NCBI RefSeq assembly: GCF_027107535.1
Contig: NZ_CP114283.1
Location: 7,936,001 to 8,000,000 of the forward strand
DNA: 64,000 nt
Source of the DNA: Streptomyces aurantiacus
Lineage (GTDB): Bacteria; Actinomycetota; Actinomycetes; Streptomycetales; Streptomycetaceae
Direction of reading: 5' to 3'
Shown here: piece by piece, positions 50,559 to 63,446 of the stretch
Layout of the letters: each line of letters opens with the position of its first letter
Position numbering within the stretch: the stretch's first letter is position 1
The notes under the pieces: model-generated
Database searches by the model: none
Seen by the model: the letters and a program-made list of their open reading frames with translations, nothing else
Told to the model about the DNA's origin: nothing
Position numbers and translations under genes: made by a program

Positions 50559-51196
50559 TCCGTGTGCTCGTCGCCGAGGACCAGTCCGCAGTTCGCGCGG
50601 GCCTCGTCCTCATCCTGCGCAGCGCCCCCGACATCGAGGTGGTCGGCGAGGCCGCGGACGGCGAGCAGGCGGTGTCCCTGGCCAGGGAGCTGCGGCCGGA
50701 CCTGGTCCTGATGGACGTCCAGATGCCCCGGCTCGACGGCGTCTCCGCCACCCGTCAGGTCGTCGGCGAGAACCTCGCCGACGTCCTCGTACTGACGACC
50801 TTCGACCTCGACGAGTACGTGTTCGGCGCGCTGCGCGCGGGCGCCTGTGGCTTCCTCCTGAAGAACACGGAGGCCCGTCAACTCCTCGAAGCGGTCCGCA
50901 CGGTGGCGCGCGGCGAGGGCCTGATCTCGCCCGCGGTCACCCGGCGTCTGATCGCGGAGTTCGCCGCGAAGCCGGTGCGCGAGCCGTCGGTCGACCCGGC
51001 CGTCCTCGACGCGCTGACCCGACGGGAGCGGGAGGTCCTCTCCTGCCTCGGCGAGGGCCTGTCCAACGCGGAGATCGGAGTACGCCTGGACATGGCGGAG
51101 GCCACGGTGAAAACCCACGTCAGCCGCCTCCTGGGGAAGCTGGAGCTGCGCAGCCGGGTCCAAGCGGCCGTGCTGGCGCAGGAGTTGGGCGTGTAA
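50555..51196 (+). CDS. chiR: NarL/LuxR-type response regulator (ChiR)
   Basis: 213 residues: receiver with D54 (VLMDVQMPRLDG), the T in LTTFDLDEYV, and K102 in FLLKNTEARQ; C-terminal LuxR HTH (LTRREREVLSCLGEGLSNAEIGVRLDMAEATVKTHVSRLLGKL). Translationally coupled to chiS, 105 bp before chiC. Probably regulates the chitinase gene. Confidence 0.92.
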   Translation: MIRVLVAEDQSAVRAGLVLILRSAPDIEVVGEAADGEQAVSLARELRPDLVLMDVQMPRLDGVSATRQVVGENLADVLVLTTFDLDEYVFGALRAGACGFLLKNTEARQLLEAVRTVARGEGLISPAVTRRLIAEFAAKPVREPSVDPAVLDALTRREREVLSCLGEGLSNAEIGVRLDMAEATVKTHVSRLLGKLELRSRVQAAVLAQELGV

Positions 51197-51222
51197 CAAG
51201 TAGCCACCCCGGAACGCCTCAA

Positions 51223-51264
51223 TGGTCTGGACCTATTGACCTATGGTCCAGACCTTTCTATTGT
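51223..51264 (+). promoter_or_regulatory. chiC promoter with chitinase direct repeats
   Basis: Direct repeats TGGTCTGGACCT (51223-51234) and TGGTCCAGACCT (51244-51255) start 21 bp apart, two helical turns. The -35 TTGACC (51236-51241) and -10 TATTGT (51259-51264) have 17-bp spacing. The second repeat falls in the spacer, the first just upstream of the -35. The repeats match the known DasR-type and chitinase-promoter elements. Confidence 0.88.
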
Positions 51265-51301
51265 CCTGCGCACCTCATCAAACTCCCCCAAGGAGACGCG
51301 G

Positions 51302-53140
<1,839 letters not shown>

Positions 53141-53148
53141 CACGCTCC

Positions 53149-53166
53149 CCCGGGGCTCGTCCCGGG
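53149..53166 (+). terminator. hairpin after chiC
   Basis: CCCGGG (53149-53154) pairs with CCCGGG (53161-53166), 6-nt loop, right after the chiC stop. Confidence 0.45.
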
Positions 53167-53191
53167 ACCCCCACTCAGCGGGTGCACGTGG

Positions 53192-53638
53192 TCACGCCAC
53201 GTTCACCCGCTGTCCGGGTGGGGCCGCCTCCAGCCACGCGAGGAAGCCGGTCAGCGCGTCCTCGCTCATCGCCAGTTCCAGGCGCGTACCACGATGGACG
53301 CAGGCGAGGATGATCGCGTCGGAGAGCAGCGCCAGCTCCTCCTCGCCGTCGGGGGCGCGACGGCCCGCCACCTCGATCGCCGAACGTTCGAGGACGCGGC
53401 GCGGCCGGAGGGCGTACGAGAAGACACGGAACCACTCGATCCGGTCACCGTTGTAGCGGGCGATGCCGTAGCCCCAGCCTTTGCCGCTGGTGTCGCTCTT
53501 CTCCGGGACGTTCCAGCGGAGGCTGCAGTCGAAGGTGCCGCCCGAACGCTGGATCACTCTGCGACGCAGGCCGAAGACGAAGAGTCCGATCGCCACCAGC
53601 GCTACTACCGACCCGGCCACAGTCAGAGCGAGGACCAT
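53192..53638 (-). CDS. DUF2550 membrane-anchored protein
   Basis: 148 residues from ATG 53638, with AGGAGG 9 nt upstream (GTG 53644 is too close to it). One N-terminal membrane helix (MVLALTVAGSVVALVAIGLFVFGL), then a soluble domain with SGGTFDCSLRW, GWGYGIARYNGDRIEWFRVFSYALRPR. It follows atpC as in many actinobacteria. Role unknown. The atp terminator lies between them, so it has its own promoter. Confidence 0.83.
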   Translation of the reverse strand: MVLALTVAGSVVALVAIGLFVFGLRRRVIQRSGGTFDCSLRWNVPEKSDTSGKGWGYGIARYNGDRIEWFRVFSYALRPRRVLERSAIEVAGRRAPDGEEELALLSDAIILACVHRGTRLELAMSEDALTGFLAWLEAAPPGQRVNVA

Positions 53639-53674
53639 CGACACCGACCTCCTCGTCTCCTAGGTAACGGAAAG

Positions 53675-53743
53675 GAAAAAAGCACCTGCATCGCCTCAGC
53701 CGCGACCCGGTCCGGAGAAGCTCCGGTCCTGGCCGCGGCTGAG
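53675..53743 (-). terminator. atp operon terminator
   Basis: CTCAGCCGCG (53695-53704) pairs with CGCGGCTGAG (53734-53743) with an inner CCGGAG/CTCCGG stem. On the minus strand it is followed by a CTTTTTTCC run at about 53683-53675. It is 24 nt after the atpC stop: a complete intrinsic terminator, rare in Streptomyces. Confidence 0.9.
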
Positions 53744-53766
53744 TCAGTTCCTGTGGCGCGCCGGTT

Positions 53767-54141
53767 TCAGTGCGCCGACACCGCCCGCAGTCGGACGTCC
53801 GCGCGACGCTCGGCGGACGCGTCCGCGTCCGACTTCGCGCGCTCGAGCGCCCGCTCCGCACGCTGGACATCGATCTCGTCCGACAGCTCGGCGATCTCGG
53901 CCAGCAGGGACAGCTTGTTGTCAGCGAACGAGATGAAACCGCCGTGCACCGCGGCGACGACCGTTCCACCATCACTCGTACGGATGGTCACCGGGCCCGA
54001 CTCCAGCACACCGAGCAGCGGCTGGTGACCGGGCATGACGCCGATGTCGCCGGACGTGGTACGCGCGACGACCAGGGTGGCCTCGCCGGACCAGACACTG
54101 CGGTCCGCGGCGACGAGCTCGACGTGCAGCTCAGCAGCCAA
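53767..54141 (-). CDS. atpC: ATP synthase epsilon subunit
   Basis: 124-residue central-stalk subunit of F1. N-terminal beta-sandwich (AAELHVELVAADRSVWSGEATLVVARTTSGDIGVMPGHQPLLGVLES) and C-terminal helical hairpin ending RRADVRLRAVSAH. Last gene of the operon, separated from atpD by 194 bp containing a strong hairpin. Confidence 0.96.
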   Translation of the reverse strand: MAAELHVELVAADRSVWSGEATLVVARTTSGDIGVMPGHQPLLGVLESGPVTIRTSDGGTVVAAVHGGFISFADNKLSLLAEIAELSDEIDVQRAERALERAKSDADASAERRADVRLRAVSAH

Positions 54142-54289
54142 GGTGGGCTCCTCGGGTCACCACCCGGCCGTTGCCGCCGGGTGTTGGGTCTAAGTCTAAT
54201 AGGGCTCCGGGCACCGGAGGTGCCGGGCCCCGCCCGGCCTCTCGGCCGGGGGTCCGGGGGTGGTCCCCGGGATATGCAGCGCAGGTGTG

Positions 54290-54322
54290 GATGAGGGGGC
54301 GGGACGGGCCCGCCCCCTCATC
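54290..54322 (-). other. hairpin between atpD and atpC
   Basis: GATGAGGGGGCGGG (54290-54303) pairs perfectly with 54309-54322 over a 5-nt loop, 14 nt after the atpD stop. It could act as a partial terminator or as an mRNA-stabilising structure setting subunit ratios. Confidence 0.65.
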
Positions 54323-54335
54323 GAGAACACGAGGT

Positions 54336-56689
<2,354 letters not shown>

Positions 56690-56709
56690 GAGTCAGGTCC
56701 CTTCCGTCG

Positions 56710-58302
56710 TCACTTGCCCGCAGCGGCAGGGGTGTCCTCGCCGAGCAGCTTGCCGTCCGACGTCTCGAACTGCTTCTTGAAGTCCGCGATCGCGTCGGCG
56801 ATGGCCTGCAGGGTGTCGTCGGACATCTTGCCGCCCTCCTTGATGGAGGTCATGAGGCCCTGCTCCTTGCGGTGCAGGTACTCGAGGAGCTCCTTCTCGA
56901 AGCGGCGGATGTCGTTGACCGGTACGTCGTCCATCTTGCCGGTGGTGCCGGCCCAGACGGAGACGACCTGGTCCTCGGTGGCCATCGGCTGGTACTGAGC
57001 CTGCTTGAGCAGCTCGACCATCCGCTGACCGCGCTCCAGCTGCGCCTTCGACGCGGCGTCCAGGTCGGAACCGAAGGCGGCGAACGCCTCCAGCTCACGG
57101 AACTGGGCGAGGTCCACGCGCAGACGGCCGGAAACCTGCTTCATCGCCTTGTGCTGCGCGGAACCACCGACTCGGGAGACGGAGATACCGACGTTCAGCG
57201 CGGGGCGCTGACCGGCGTTGAACAGGTCCGACTCCAGGAAGCACTGGCCGTCGGTGATGGAGATGACGTTGGTCGGGATGAACGCCGAGACGTCGTTGGC
57301 CTTCGTCTCGACGATCGGCAGACCGGTCATCGAGCCCGCGCCCAGCTCGTCCGAGAGCTTCGCGCAGCGCTCGAGGAGACGGGAGTGCAGGTAGAAGACG
57401 TCACCCGGGTAGGCCTCGCGCCCCGGCGGACGGCGGAGCAGCAGGGACACGGCGCGGTAGGCGTCGGCCTGCTTCGAGAGGTCGTCGAAGATGATGAGGA
57501 CGTGCTTGCCCTCGTACATCCACTGCTGGCCGATGGCCGAACCGGTGTACGGCGCCAGGTACTTGAAGCCGGCCGGGTCGGACGCCGGGGCGGCGACGAT
57601 GGTCGTGTACTCCAGCGCGCCGGCCTCTTCGAGGGCGCCACGCACGGAGGCGATGGTCGAGCCCTTCTGACCGATGGCGACGTAGACGCAGCGGACCTGC
57701 TTCTTCGGGTCGCCCGTGCGCCAGTTGTCACGCTGGTTGATGATCGTGTCGACGGCCAGAGCGGTCTTGCCGGTCTGACGGTCACCGATGACCAGCTGAC
57801 GCTGGCCACGGCCGATCGGGGTCATCGCGTCGACGGCCTTGTAGCCGGTCTCCATCGGCTCGTGCACCGACTTACGGGCCATGACGCCCGGGGCCTGCAG
57901 CTCGAGGGCGCGGCGGCCGGACGTCTCGATCTCGCCGAGACCGTCGATCGGGGTGCCGAGCGGGTCGACCACGCGGCCGAGGTAGCCCTCGCCCACCGCG
58001 ACCGACAGGACCTCGCCGGTACGGGTGACCGGCTGGCCCTCCTCGATACCGCTGAACTCGCCGAGGACGACCGCACCGATCTCGCGCTCTTCCAGGTTCA
58101 GTGCGAGACCGAGGGTGCCGTCCTCGAACTTCAGCAGTTCGTTGGCCATGGCCGAGGGCAGGCCCTCGACCTTCGCGATGCCGTCGCCGGCAAGGGTGAC
58201 CGTACCGACCTCCTCGCGCGAGGCCGCGTCCGGCTTGTACGACTGGACAAAGTTCTCCAGCGCATCCCGGATCTCCTCCGGCCGGATCGTGAGCTCCGCC
58301 AT
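56710..58302 (-). CDS. atpA: ATP synthase alpha subunit
   Basis: Regulatory nucleotide-binding F1 subunit. 530 residues from ATG 58302 ([17 protein letters not shown]). Walker [11 protein letters not shown], conserved arginine finger region [19 protein letters not shown]. The upstream open frame (to 58386) is not used; GGAGAG precedes the start. Confidence 0.98.
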   Translation of the reverse strand: MAELTIRPEEIRDALENFVQSYKPDAASREEVGTVTLAGDGIAKVEGLPSAMANELLKFEDGTLGLALNLEEREIGAVVLGEFSGIEEGQPVTRTGEVLSVAVGEGYLGRVVDPLGTPIDGLGEIETSGRRALELQAPGVMARKSVHEPMETGYKAVDAMTPIGRGQRQLVIGDRQTGKTALAVDTIINQRDNWRTGDPKKQVRCVYVAIGQKGSTIASVRGALEEAGALEYTTIVAAPASDPAGFKYLAPYTGSAIGQQWMYEGKHVLIIFDDLSKQADAYRAVSLLLRRPPGREAYPGDVFYLHSRLLERCAKLSDELGAGSMTGLPIVETKANDVSAFIPTNVISITDGQCFLESDLFNAGQRPALNVGISVSRVGGSAQHKAMKQVSGRLRVDLAQFRELEAFAAFGSDLDAASKAQLERGQRMVELLKQAQYQPMATEDQVVSVWAGTTGKMDDVPVNDIRRFEKELLEYLHRKEQGLMTSIKEGGKMSDDTLQAIADAIADFKKQFETSDGKLLGEDTPAAAGK

Positions 58303-58377
58303 CTGGGTTCCCTGCTCTCCTTGTTGGGCCCGAAGTTTTCTTGGGGGGTCTGGGGTCAGCCCCCAGGAATCCTCTGC

Positions 58378-58396
58378 ACGGCCCAACCAGGGCCGT
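58378..58396 (-). other. hairpin between atpH and atpA
   Basis: ACGGCCC-AACCA-GGGCCGT, a perfect 7-bp stem in the 137-bp atpH-atpA gap, near a second G/C-rich dyad (58340-58366). Possible mRNA-processing or attenuation structure. Confidence 0.5.
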
Positions 58397-58439
58397 AAGT
58401 ACTTCTTAGGTACTGCCGTGTACGCGTATTGAGTTGCTG

Positions 58440-59255
58440 CTAGCCCGCCATGCGGCGGCTGGCGTCCGCGAGCCGGTCCGCGATCGAGCCATTGATGATC
58501 TCGTCGCCGACCTGCACCCGGATTCCGCCGAGGACCTCGGGGTCCACGTCGAGGTTGAGGTGCATCTGACGGCCGTAGAGCTTCGCGAGGGCGGCGCCGA
58601 GGCGCTGCTTCTGCGACGGGCTCAGCACGACCGCCGAGGTGACGACGGCGACCATGCGGTCACGACGCTCGGCGGCGAGCTTGGACAGGGACTCGAGTCC
58701 CGCTTCCAGGCTACGTCCCCGGGGCGCGGTCACAAGGCGCGTGACCAACCGCTCGGTGACGGCGTCGGCCCGGCCGCCGAGCAGACTGCGCAGCAGTTCG
58801 CTCTTGGCCGCGGTCGTGGCGCCGCGGTCGGTCAGCGCGGCCCGCAGTCCGGTGCTGGAAGAGACGATCCGGCCGAACCGGAACAGCTCGTCCTCCACGT
58901 CGTCGAGTTTGCCCGCGCGCTGCGCCGCCGTGAGATCGGCGGTGTCGGCCAGCTCCTCGATGGAGTCCACCAGGTCGCGCGAGCGCGACCAGCGGGCACG
59001 CACCAGGCCGGCCACCAGGTCGGCGGTCGTACCGCTGACCTGGCCGGCGAGGAGACGTCCGGCCAGTTCGGCCTTCGCCTCTCCGGCCTGCGACGGGTCG
59101 GTGAGGACCCGGCGCAGTGACACCTCGCGGTCGAGCAGCGCGGTGACGGCGGCCAGCTCGGATGCGAGCTGCGCCGCGTCCACGGACGTGTTGTCCGTCA
59201 GCGCGTCGAGACGCTCACGTGCGGCAGCCAGGGCCTCGCGGCTCGCCCCGTTCAT
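58440..59255 (-). CDS. atpH: ATP synthase delta subunit
   Basis: Peripheral-stalk subunit joining b to F1. 271 residues, the long actinobacterial form (E. coli has 177), with the conserved C-terminal [23 protein letters not shown] region. ATGA overlap with atpF. Confidence 0.96.
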   Translation of the reverse strand: MNGASREALAAARERLDALTDNTSVDAAQLASELAAVTALLDREVSLRRVLTDPSQAGEAKAELAGRLLAGQVSGTTADLVAGLVRARWSRSRDLVDSIEELADTADLTAAQRAGKLDDVEDELFRFGRIVSSSTGLRAALTDRGATTAAKSELLRSLLGGRADAVTERLVTRLVTAPRGRSLEAGLESLSKLAAERRDRMVAVVTSAVVLSPSQKQRLGAALAKLYGRQMHLNLDVDPEVLGGIRVQVGDEIINGSIADRLADASRRMAG

Positions 59256-59806
59256 CGCGTGGCCTCGGCCTGCGAAGCGGTCTCGTCGAGACCGTCGAGG
59301 AACCGGTCGATGGTGCGGCTCTGCCGGGCGTGGTCCTCGAGGGACTCTCCGACGAGCTTGCCGGCCAGTTCGGTGGCCAGCTGGCCGACGTCCTGACGCA
59401 GCGCGGACGCGGCGGCCTTGCGGTCGGCCGCGAGCTGGGTGTGACCGGCGGCGATGATTTCCTCACGCTGCCGCTGGCCTTCCGCGCGCATCTCGGCGAT
59501 GAGCGTGGCGCCCTGCTCCTGCGCCTCCTGGCGCAGACGCGCGGCCTCGTGCCGGGCTTCGGCGAGCTGAGCCTTGTACTGCTCGAGCACGCTCTGGGCC
59601 TCGGTCTGAGCGGCCTCGGCCTTCTCGATACCGCCCTCGATGGCCTCGCGGCGCTGCTCCAGAACCTTGTTGATGTTCGGGAGGAGCTTCTTGGCGAGGA
59701 AGCCGAAGACGATGACGAAGGCGATCAGGCCGATGACCAGCTCGGGAATCGGCGGGATGAGGGGATTTTCCATCTCCTCGGCCGCGACAGTGAGCAGCTG
59801 GCTCAT
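59252..59806 (-). CDS. atpF: ATP synthase b subunit
   Basis: Peripheral stalk. 184 residues; one membrane helix (residues ~22-42, ELVIGLIAFVIVFGFLAKKL), then a long Ala/Glu/Arg coiled coil. ATGA coupling to atpH downstream. Confidence 0.96.
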   Translation of the reverse strand: MSQLLTVAAEEMENPLIPPIPELVIGLIAFVIVFGFLAKKLLPNINKVLEQRREAIEGGIEKAEAAQTEAQSVLEQYKAQLAEARHEAARLRQEAQEQGATLIAEMRAEGQRQREEIIAAGHTQLAADRKAAASALRQDVGQLATELAGKLVGESLEDHARQSRTIDRFLDGLDETASQAEATR

Positions 59807-59850
59807 ATCAGTGCCTTTCGTCTAGTGGGCGGTCTGTCGTGAATCCGACG

Positions 59851-60147
<297 letters not shown>

Positions 60148-60163
60148 CTACTGGAGGGGTGGC

Positions 60164-60985
60164 TCAGTGGTGCTCGGCGAGCGCGCCCTGGATGAAGGTG
60201 CAGGTGAGGAGCACGAAGACGTACGCCTGCAGGGCCTGGATGAACAGCTCGAAGGCCGTCATCACGATCACCATGACGAACGAGACGCCCGCGTAGGCGA
60301 TCCCGATGCCGTTGAGCAGGTACCAGCTGGCGATCGTGAACAGCAGCAGCAGGGTGTGGCCCGCGAACATGTTCGCGAAGAGCCGCACCGCGTGCGTGAA
60401 CGGCCGCACGAGCAGGTTCGAGAGGAGTTCGATGAACATGGCCAGCGGGAGGACCGGGCCCAGCGACTTGTCGTATCCGGTGATGTTCTTGAAACCACCG
60501 ACGAATCCGTGCCGCTTGAAGGTCAGCGAGACCCACAGGACGTAGACGATCAGAGCGAGGACCGCGGGGTACGCGATGATCGACGTAACCGGGAACTGCG
60601 CGACCGGGATGATCGACCAGAGGTTCATCATCCAGATGAAGAAGAACAGCGAGACAACCAGCGGGACGTACTTCTCGCCTTCCTTCTTGCCGATGGTCTC
60701 GTAGACGACACCGCGACGGATGAAGTCGTAGCCCGCCTCGGCCACCATCTGCAGCTTGCCCGGGACGACCTTCGGCTTACGGAAGGCGGCCCAGAAGAAG
60801 CCGATGATGATGACGGAGCCGAGCAGCGCCAGGAGCATCGTCTTGTTGAAATAGACGCTGCTGTCCGCATCGCCCACCAGGGGCTCGAACAGGAACGAAT
60901 GCAGGCCGGGAGCCGGGAAGCCACAGCCGTCGAAGATGTGGCAGTCGGTCTCGAAGGCGAGCACCTGCGTCGGGTCAGCACTCAC
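60164..60985 (-). CDS. atpB: ATP synthase a subunit
   Basis: Proton-channel subunit. GTG start 60985 with AAGGAG 6 nt upstream (273 residues); the longer ATG at 61021 lacks this site. Five to six membrane helices; the essential Arg is in PFTHAVRLFANMFAGH. Extracellular N-terminal Cys pair (DCHIFDGCGF) is unusual-looking but common in actinomycetes. Confidence 0.95.
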   Translation of the reverse strand: MSADPTQVLAFETDCHIFDGCGFPAPGLHSFLFEPLVGDADSSVYFNKTMLLALLGSVIIIGFFWAAFRKPKVVPGKLQMVAEAGYDFIRRGVVYETIGKKEGEKYVPLVVSLFFFIWMMNLWSIIPVAQFPVTSIIAYPAVLALIVYVLWVSLTFKRHGFVGGFKNITGYDKSLGPVLPLAMFIELLSNLLVRPFTHAVRLFANMFAGHTLLLLFTIASWYLLNGIGIAYAGVSFVMVIVMTAFELFIQALQAYVFVLLTCTFIQGALAEHH

Positions 60986-61210
60986 CGCGGGCTCCTTCAG
61001 CGTGGCGCATGGGTACGGCAACCTCGTTGTGTCGGCGCGGCGAACAGCCGCGGTTCGGCACTGGACTGGTGTTACGGATGTGGGGGCGGCAAGAGGGCAT
61101 CGAGCCTCGCGCTAGAGCAGGCGTCAGCTCAGATGCCCGCGCCCGCGATGCCGCAGTTGGCACCGGACGATAGCAGGATCCCCAACGTGCGCTTATCCCG
61201 GCCCTACCCC

Positions 61211-61648
61211 TCACGACGAGTGCCCCGTCTTTTCGGGCTTGTCGCCCTTCGAGGAGTCGGGTTCGACGTACAGGATCTTGGCCTTCATGTGGGCACGCGC
61301 CTGGGCGCCGATCCACGCGAGCGTGGTGGCGACAAGCGTGATGGCGAACGCCTTGGGGTTGAACAACGTCGTGTTCTTGAAGGCCGCGACGAAGATGAAC
61401 AGCAGAAGAATCTGTGCCGTGTAGAGCATCAGACCCATCGCCTGGAAAAGGTGCGGAAGCGATTTGGCGGTGCGCTGCAGAACGTACAGCCCGATACCCA
61501 TGAACAGGATCACGACCAGCGTCGCCACGAGCGCCCCGACCGCTCCCTCACCACCGGCAACCACACCACTGACGACGGCTGCGACTGCGCCGACGACAGC
61601 TGTGGGCACAGCGGCCTGGAGGAGGATCCGGACGTCGTTGGAGGGCAT
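61211..61648 (-). CDS. atpI: AtpI-like membrane protein
   Basis: 145 residues, four predicted membrane helices (RILLQAAVPTAVVGAVAAVVS; GALVATLVVILFMGIGLYVLQ; MLYTAQILLLFIFVAAF; AFAITLVATTLAWIGAQ) and a charged tail. First gene of the atp operon; thought to help assemble the c-ring. GGAG 8 nt upstream of ATG 61648. Confidence 0.87.
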   Translation of the reverse strand: MPSNDVRILLQAAVPTAVVGAVAAVVSGVVAGGEGAVGALVATLVVILFMGIGLYVLQRTAKSLPHLFQAMGLMLYTAQILLLFIFVAAFKNTTLFNPKAFAITLVATTLAWIGAQARAHMKAKILYVEPDSSKGDKPEKTGHSS

Positions 61649-61770
61649 GGCGGCAACTCCGCTTGTTCAAGGGGGCAGGTGTCGTCATGGACGAGCGTAG
61701 TCCCGGACAGAGAGAGAACCTCACGCCGATGAACCGTCGCACTGCGGTCCTTCGGCTCCGTCCTGGGTTC

Positions 61771-61788
61771 TCGTGAACCGTATCACAA
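61771..61788. promoter_or_regulatory. Rex-type operator upstream of atpI
   Basis: On the minus strand TTGTGATACGGTTCACGA matches the Rex consensus TTGTGAA-N4-TTCACAA at 12 of 14 positions. It lies about 123 bp upstream of the atpI start. Rex, the NADH-sensing repressor, is known to control the atp operon in S. avermitilis. Confidence 0.6.
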
Positions 61789-61898
61789 ACTATTTGATGA
61801 GGTCTTTACCTGGTTGGTGTGCCTGGAGTCACACATGAGAGTGAACGCGCGCGTCTGTGCACTCCGGCGACCGTCTTGTCTGGTATTAGGGCGTTTTC

Positions 61899-61925
61899 CA
61901 AGAGCCGCCCAGCAGGCGGCTCTTG
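61899..61925 (-). terminator. terminator of wecA-like gene
   Basis: CAAGAGCCGCC (61899-61909) pairs perfectly with GGCGGCTCTTG (61915-61925), loop CAGCA, 19 nt after the wecA-like stop on the minus strand. Confidence 0.8.
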
Positions 61926-61943
61926 CGCGATTCTTACCCGGCG

Positions 61944-63317
61944 TCAGCGCGACGTTCCGGTCCTGCGCTCTTCCAGGACGCGTGAACGAGGGCCGACGGC
62001 GGTCGCCCCGTTGACTCCTGACACACCCACGGCCACCGGAGTGCGGTGTTCCTCACCCTGGGCGCCGGCGTCGTCCGCCTCGCCGTGCGGCCCTCCGTCG
62101 GCCGCGCACGCGGTCGGCGTCGCGGCCTCCGCGGGTACGTCGACTGCCTTGCGCCGGCGGTAGCGGGGCGGCACGAAGTGCTCGGCCCAGCGCGGGGCAC
62201 GCGGCGTGAAGCGCGGCAGCAGGAGCAGCACCAGGCCCACCGCGCTGAGCGCCATGATGCCGAGCACGATCCACATGGCACCCGAGTTCACCGAGTACGC
62301 GAGGGCGCCGAAGGCGATGAGCGCCGACCAGAAGTACATGATGAGGACGGCCCGGCTGTGCGAGTGCCCGATCTCCAGCAGACGGTGGTGCAGGTGGCCG
62401 CGGTCGGCGGCGAACGGGGACTTGCCGTTCCAGGTGCGCCGCACGATGGCGAGCAGCAGGTCGGCCGCCGGGACGGCGATGATCGTCAGTGGCAGCAGCA
62501 GCGGGATGTAGACCGGCACCGTCTGGTGCACGGCCTCCTTCTCGGACCCGGCGAAGAGGTTCATCGCGTCGGGGTCGACCTGCCCGGTGATGGAGATGGC
62601 ACCGGCCGCGAGCACCAGGCCGATCAGCATCGAGCCCGAGTCGCCCATGAAGATCCGGGCAGGATGCATGTTGTGCGGCAGGAAGCCCAGGCACATGCCC
62701 ATGAGGATCGCGGAGAACAGGGTCGCGGGGGCGGCGGACTCCAGGCCGTAGCCGTACCAGATGCGGTACGCGTACATGAAGAACGCTGCGGCGGCGATGC
62801 ACACCATGCCGGCGGCGAGGCCGTCGAGGCCGTCGACGAAGTTCACGGCGTTGATGGTGATCACGACGAGCGCGACCGTCAGCAGCGTGCCCTGCCACTG
62901 GGTCAGCGACACCGAGCCGACGCCGGGGATCGGCAGCCACAGGATCGTCAGACCCTGCATGACCATGACGCCCGCGGCGATCATCTGGCCGCCGAGCTTG
63001 ATGAGGGCGTCGATCTCGAACTTGTCGTCCAGGACACCGATCAGCCAGATCAGCGCGGCGCCGGAGAGCAGGGCGCGCGGCTCGTTGGAGTTCTCGAACA
63101 CCTCGTTGAGGTTCGTCAGATGGTCGGCGACCAGCAGGCCGGCGCACAGTCCGAAGAACATCGCGATGCCGCCCAGCCGCGGTGTGGGTTCTCGGTGCAC
63201 GTCACGTGCCCGGATCTCCGGCATCGCTCCGGCCACGATCGCGAACTTCCGCACCGGCCCGGTCAGCAGGTACGTCACCGCGGCCGTGATGCAGAGCGTC
63301 AGGAGGTATTCACGCAC
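61944..63317 (-). CDS. WecA/MraY-family undecaprenyl-phosphate GlcNAc-1-phosphate transferase
   Basis: Transfers a sugar-1-phosphate (probably GlcNAc-1-P) from UDP-sugar to undecaprenyl or decaprenyl phosphate, the first membrane step of wall teichoic-like or polysaccharide linkage. 457 residues from GTG 63317 (GGGGA upstream). Eleven predicted helices; motifs RDVHREPTPRLGG, VLDDKFEID, NFVDGLDGLAAG, MGDSGSMLIG, DRGHLHHRL. A cytoplasmic Ala/Gly-rich C-terminal tail of ~70 residues. Its usual place is before atpI and after glyA in actinobacteria, as here. Confidence 0.92.
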   Translation of the reverse strand: MREYLLTLCITAAVTYLLTGPVRKFAIVAGAMPEIRARDVHREPTPRLGGIAMFFGLCAGLLVADHLTNLNEVFENSNEPRALLSGAALIWLIGVLDDKFEIDALIKLGGQMIAAGVMVMQGLTILWLPIPGVGSVSLTQWQGTLLTVALVVITINAVNFVDGLDGLAAGMVCIAAAAFFMYAYRIWYGYGLESAAPATLFSAILMGMCLGFLPHNMHPARIFMGDSGSMLIGLVLAAGAISITGQVDPDAMNLFAGSEKEAVHQTVPVYIPLLLPLTIIAVPAADLLLAIVRRTWNGKSPFAADRGHLHHRLLEIGHSHSRAVLIMYFWSALIAFGALAYSVNSGAMWIVLGIMALSAVGLVLLLLPRFTPRAPRWAEHFVPPRYRRRKAVDVPAEAATPTACAADGGPHGEADDAGAQGEEHRTPVAVGVSGVNGATAVGPRSRVLEERRTGTSR

Positions 63318-63446
63318 GGGCTTCCCCACAGGTCTCGCTGGCCATCTCAGCCCCACACCCTAGCTTTGCGCGCATAGGGTTGGGGACTTCCGGGTAGAGC
63401 CGATGGTTGCACGAGTGGCTGTGCCCCTGTGGCCGCCTACCCCCCG

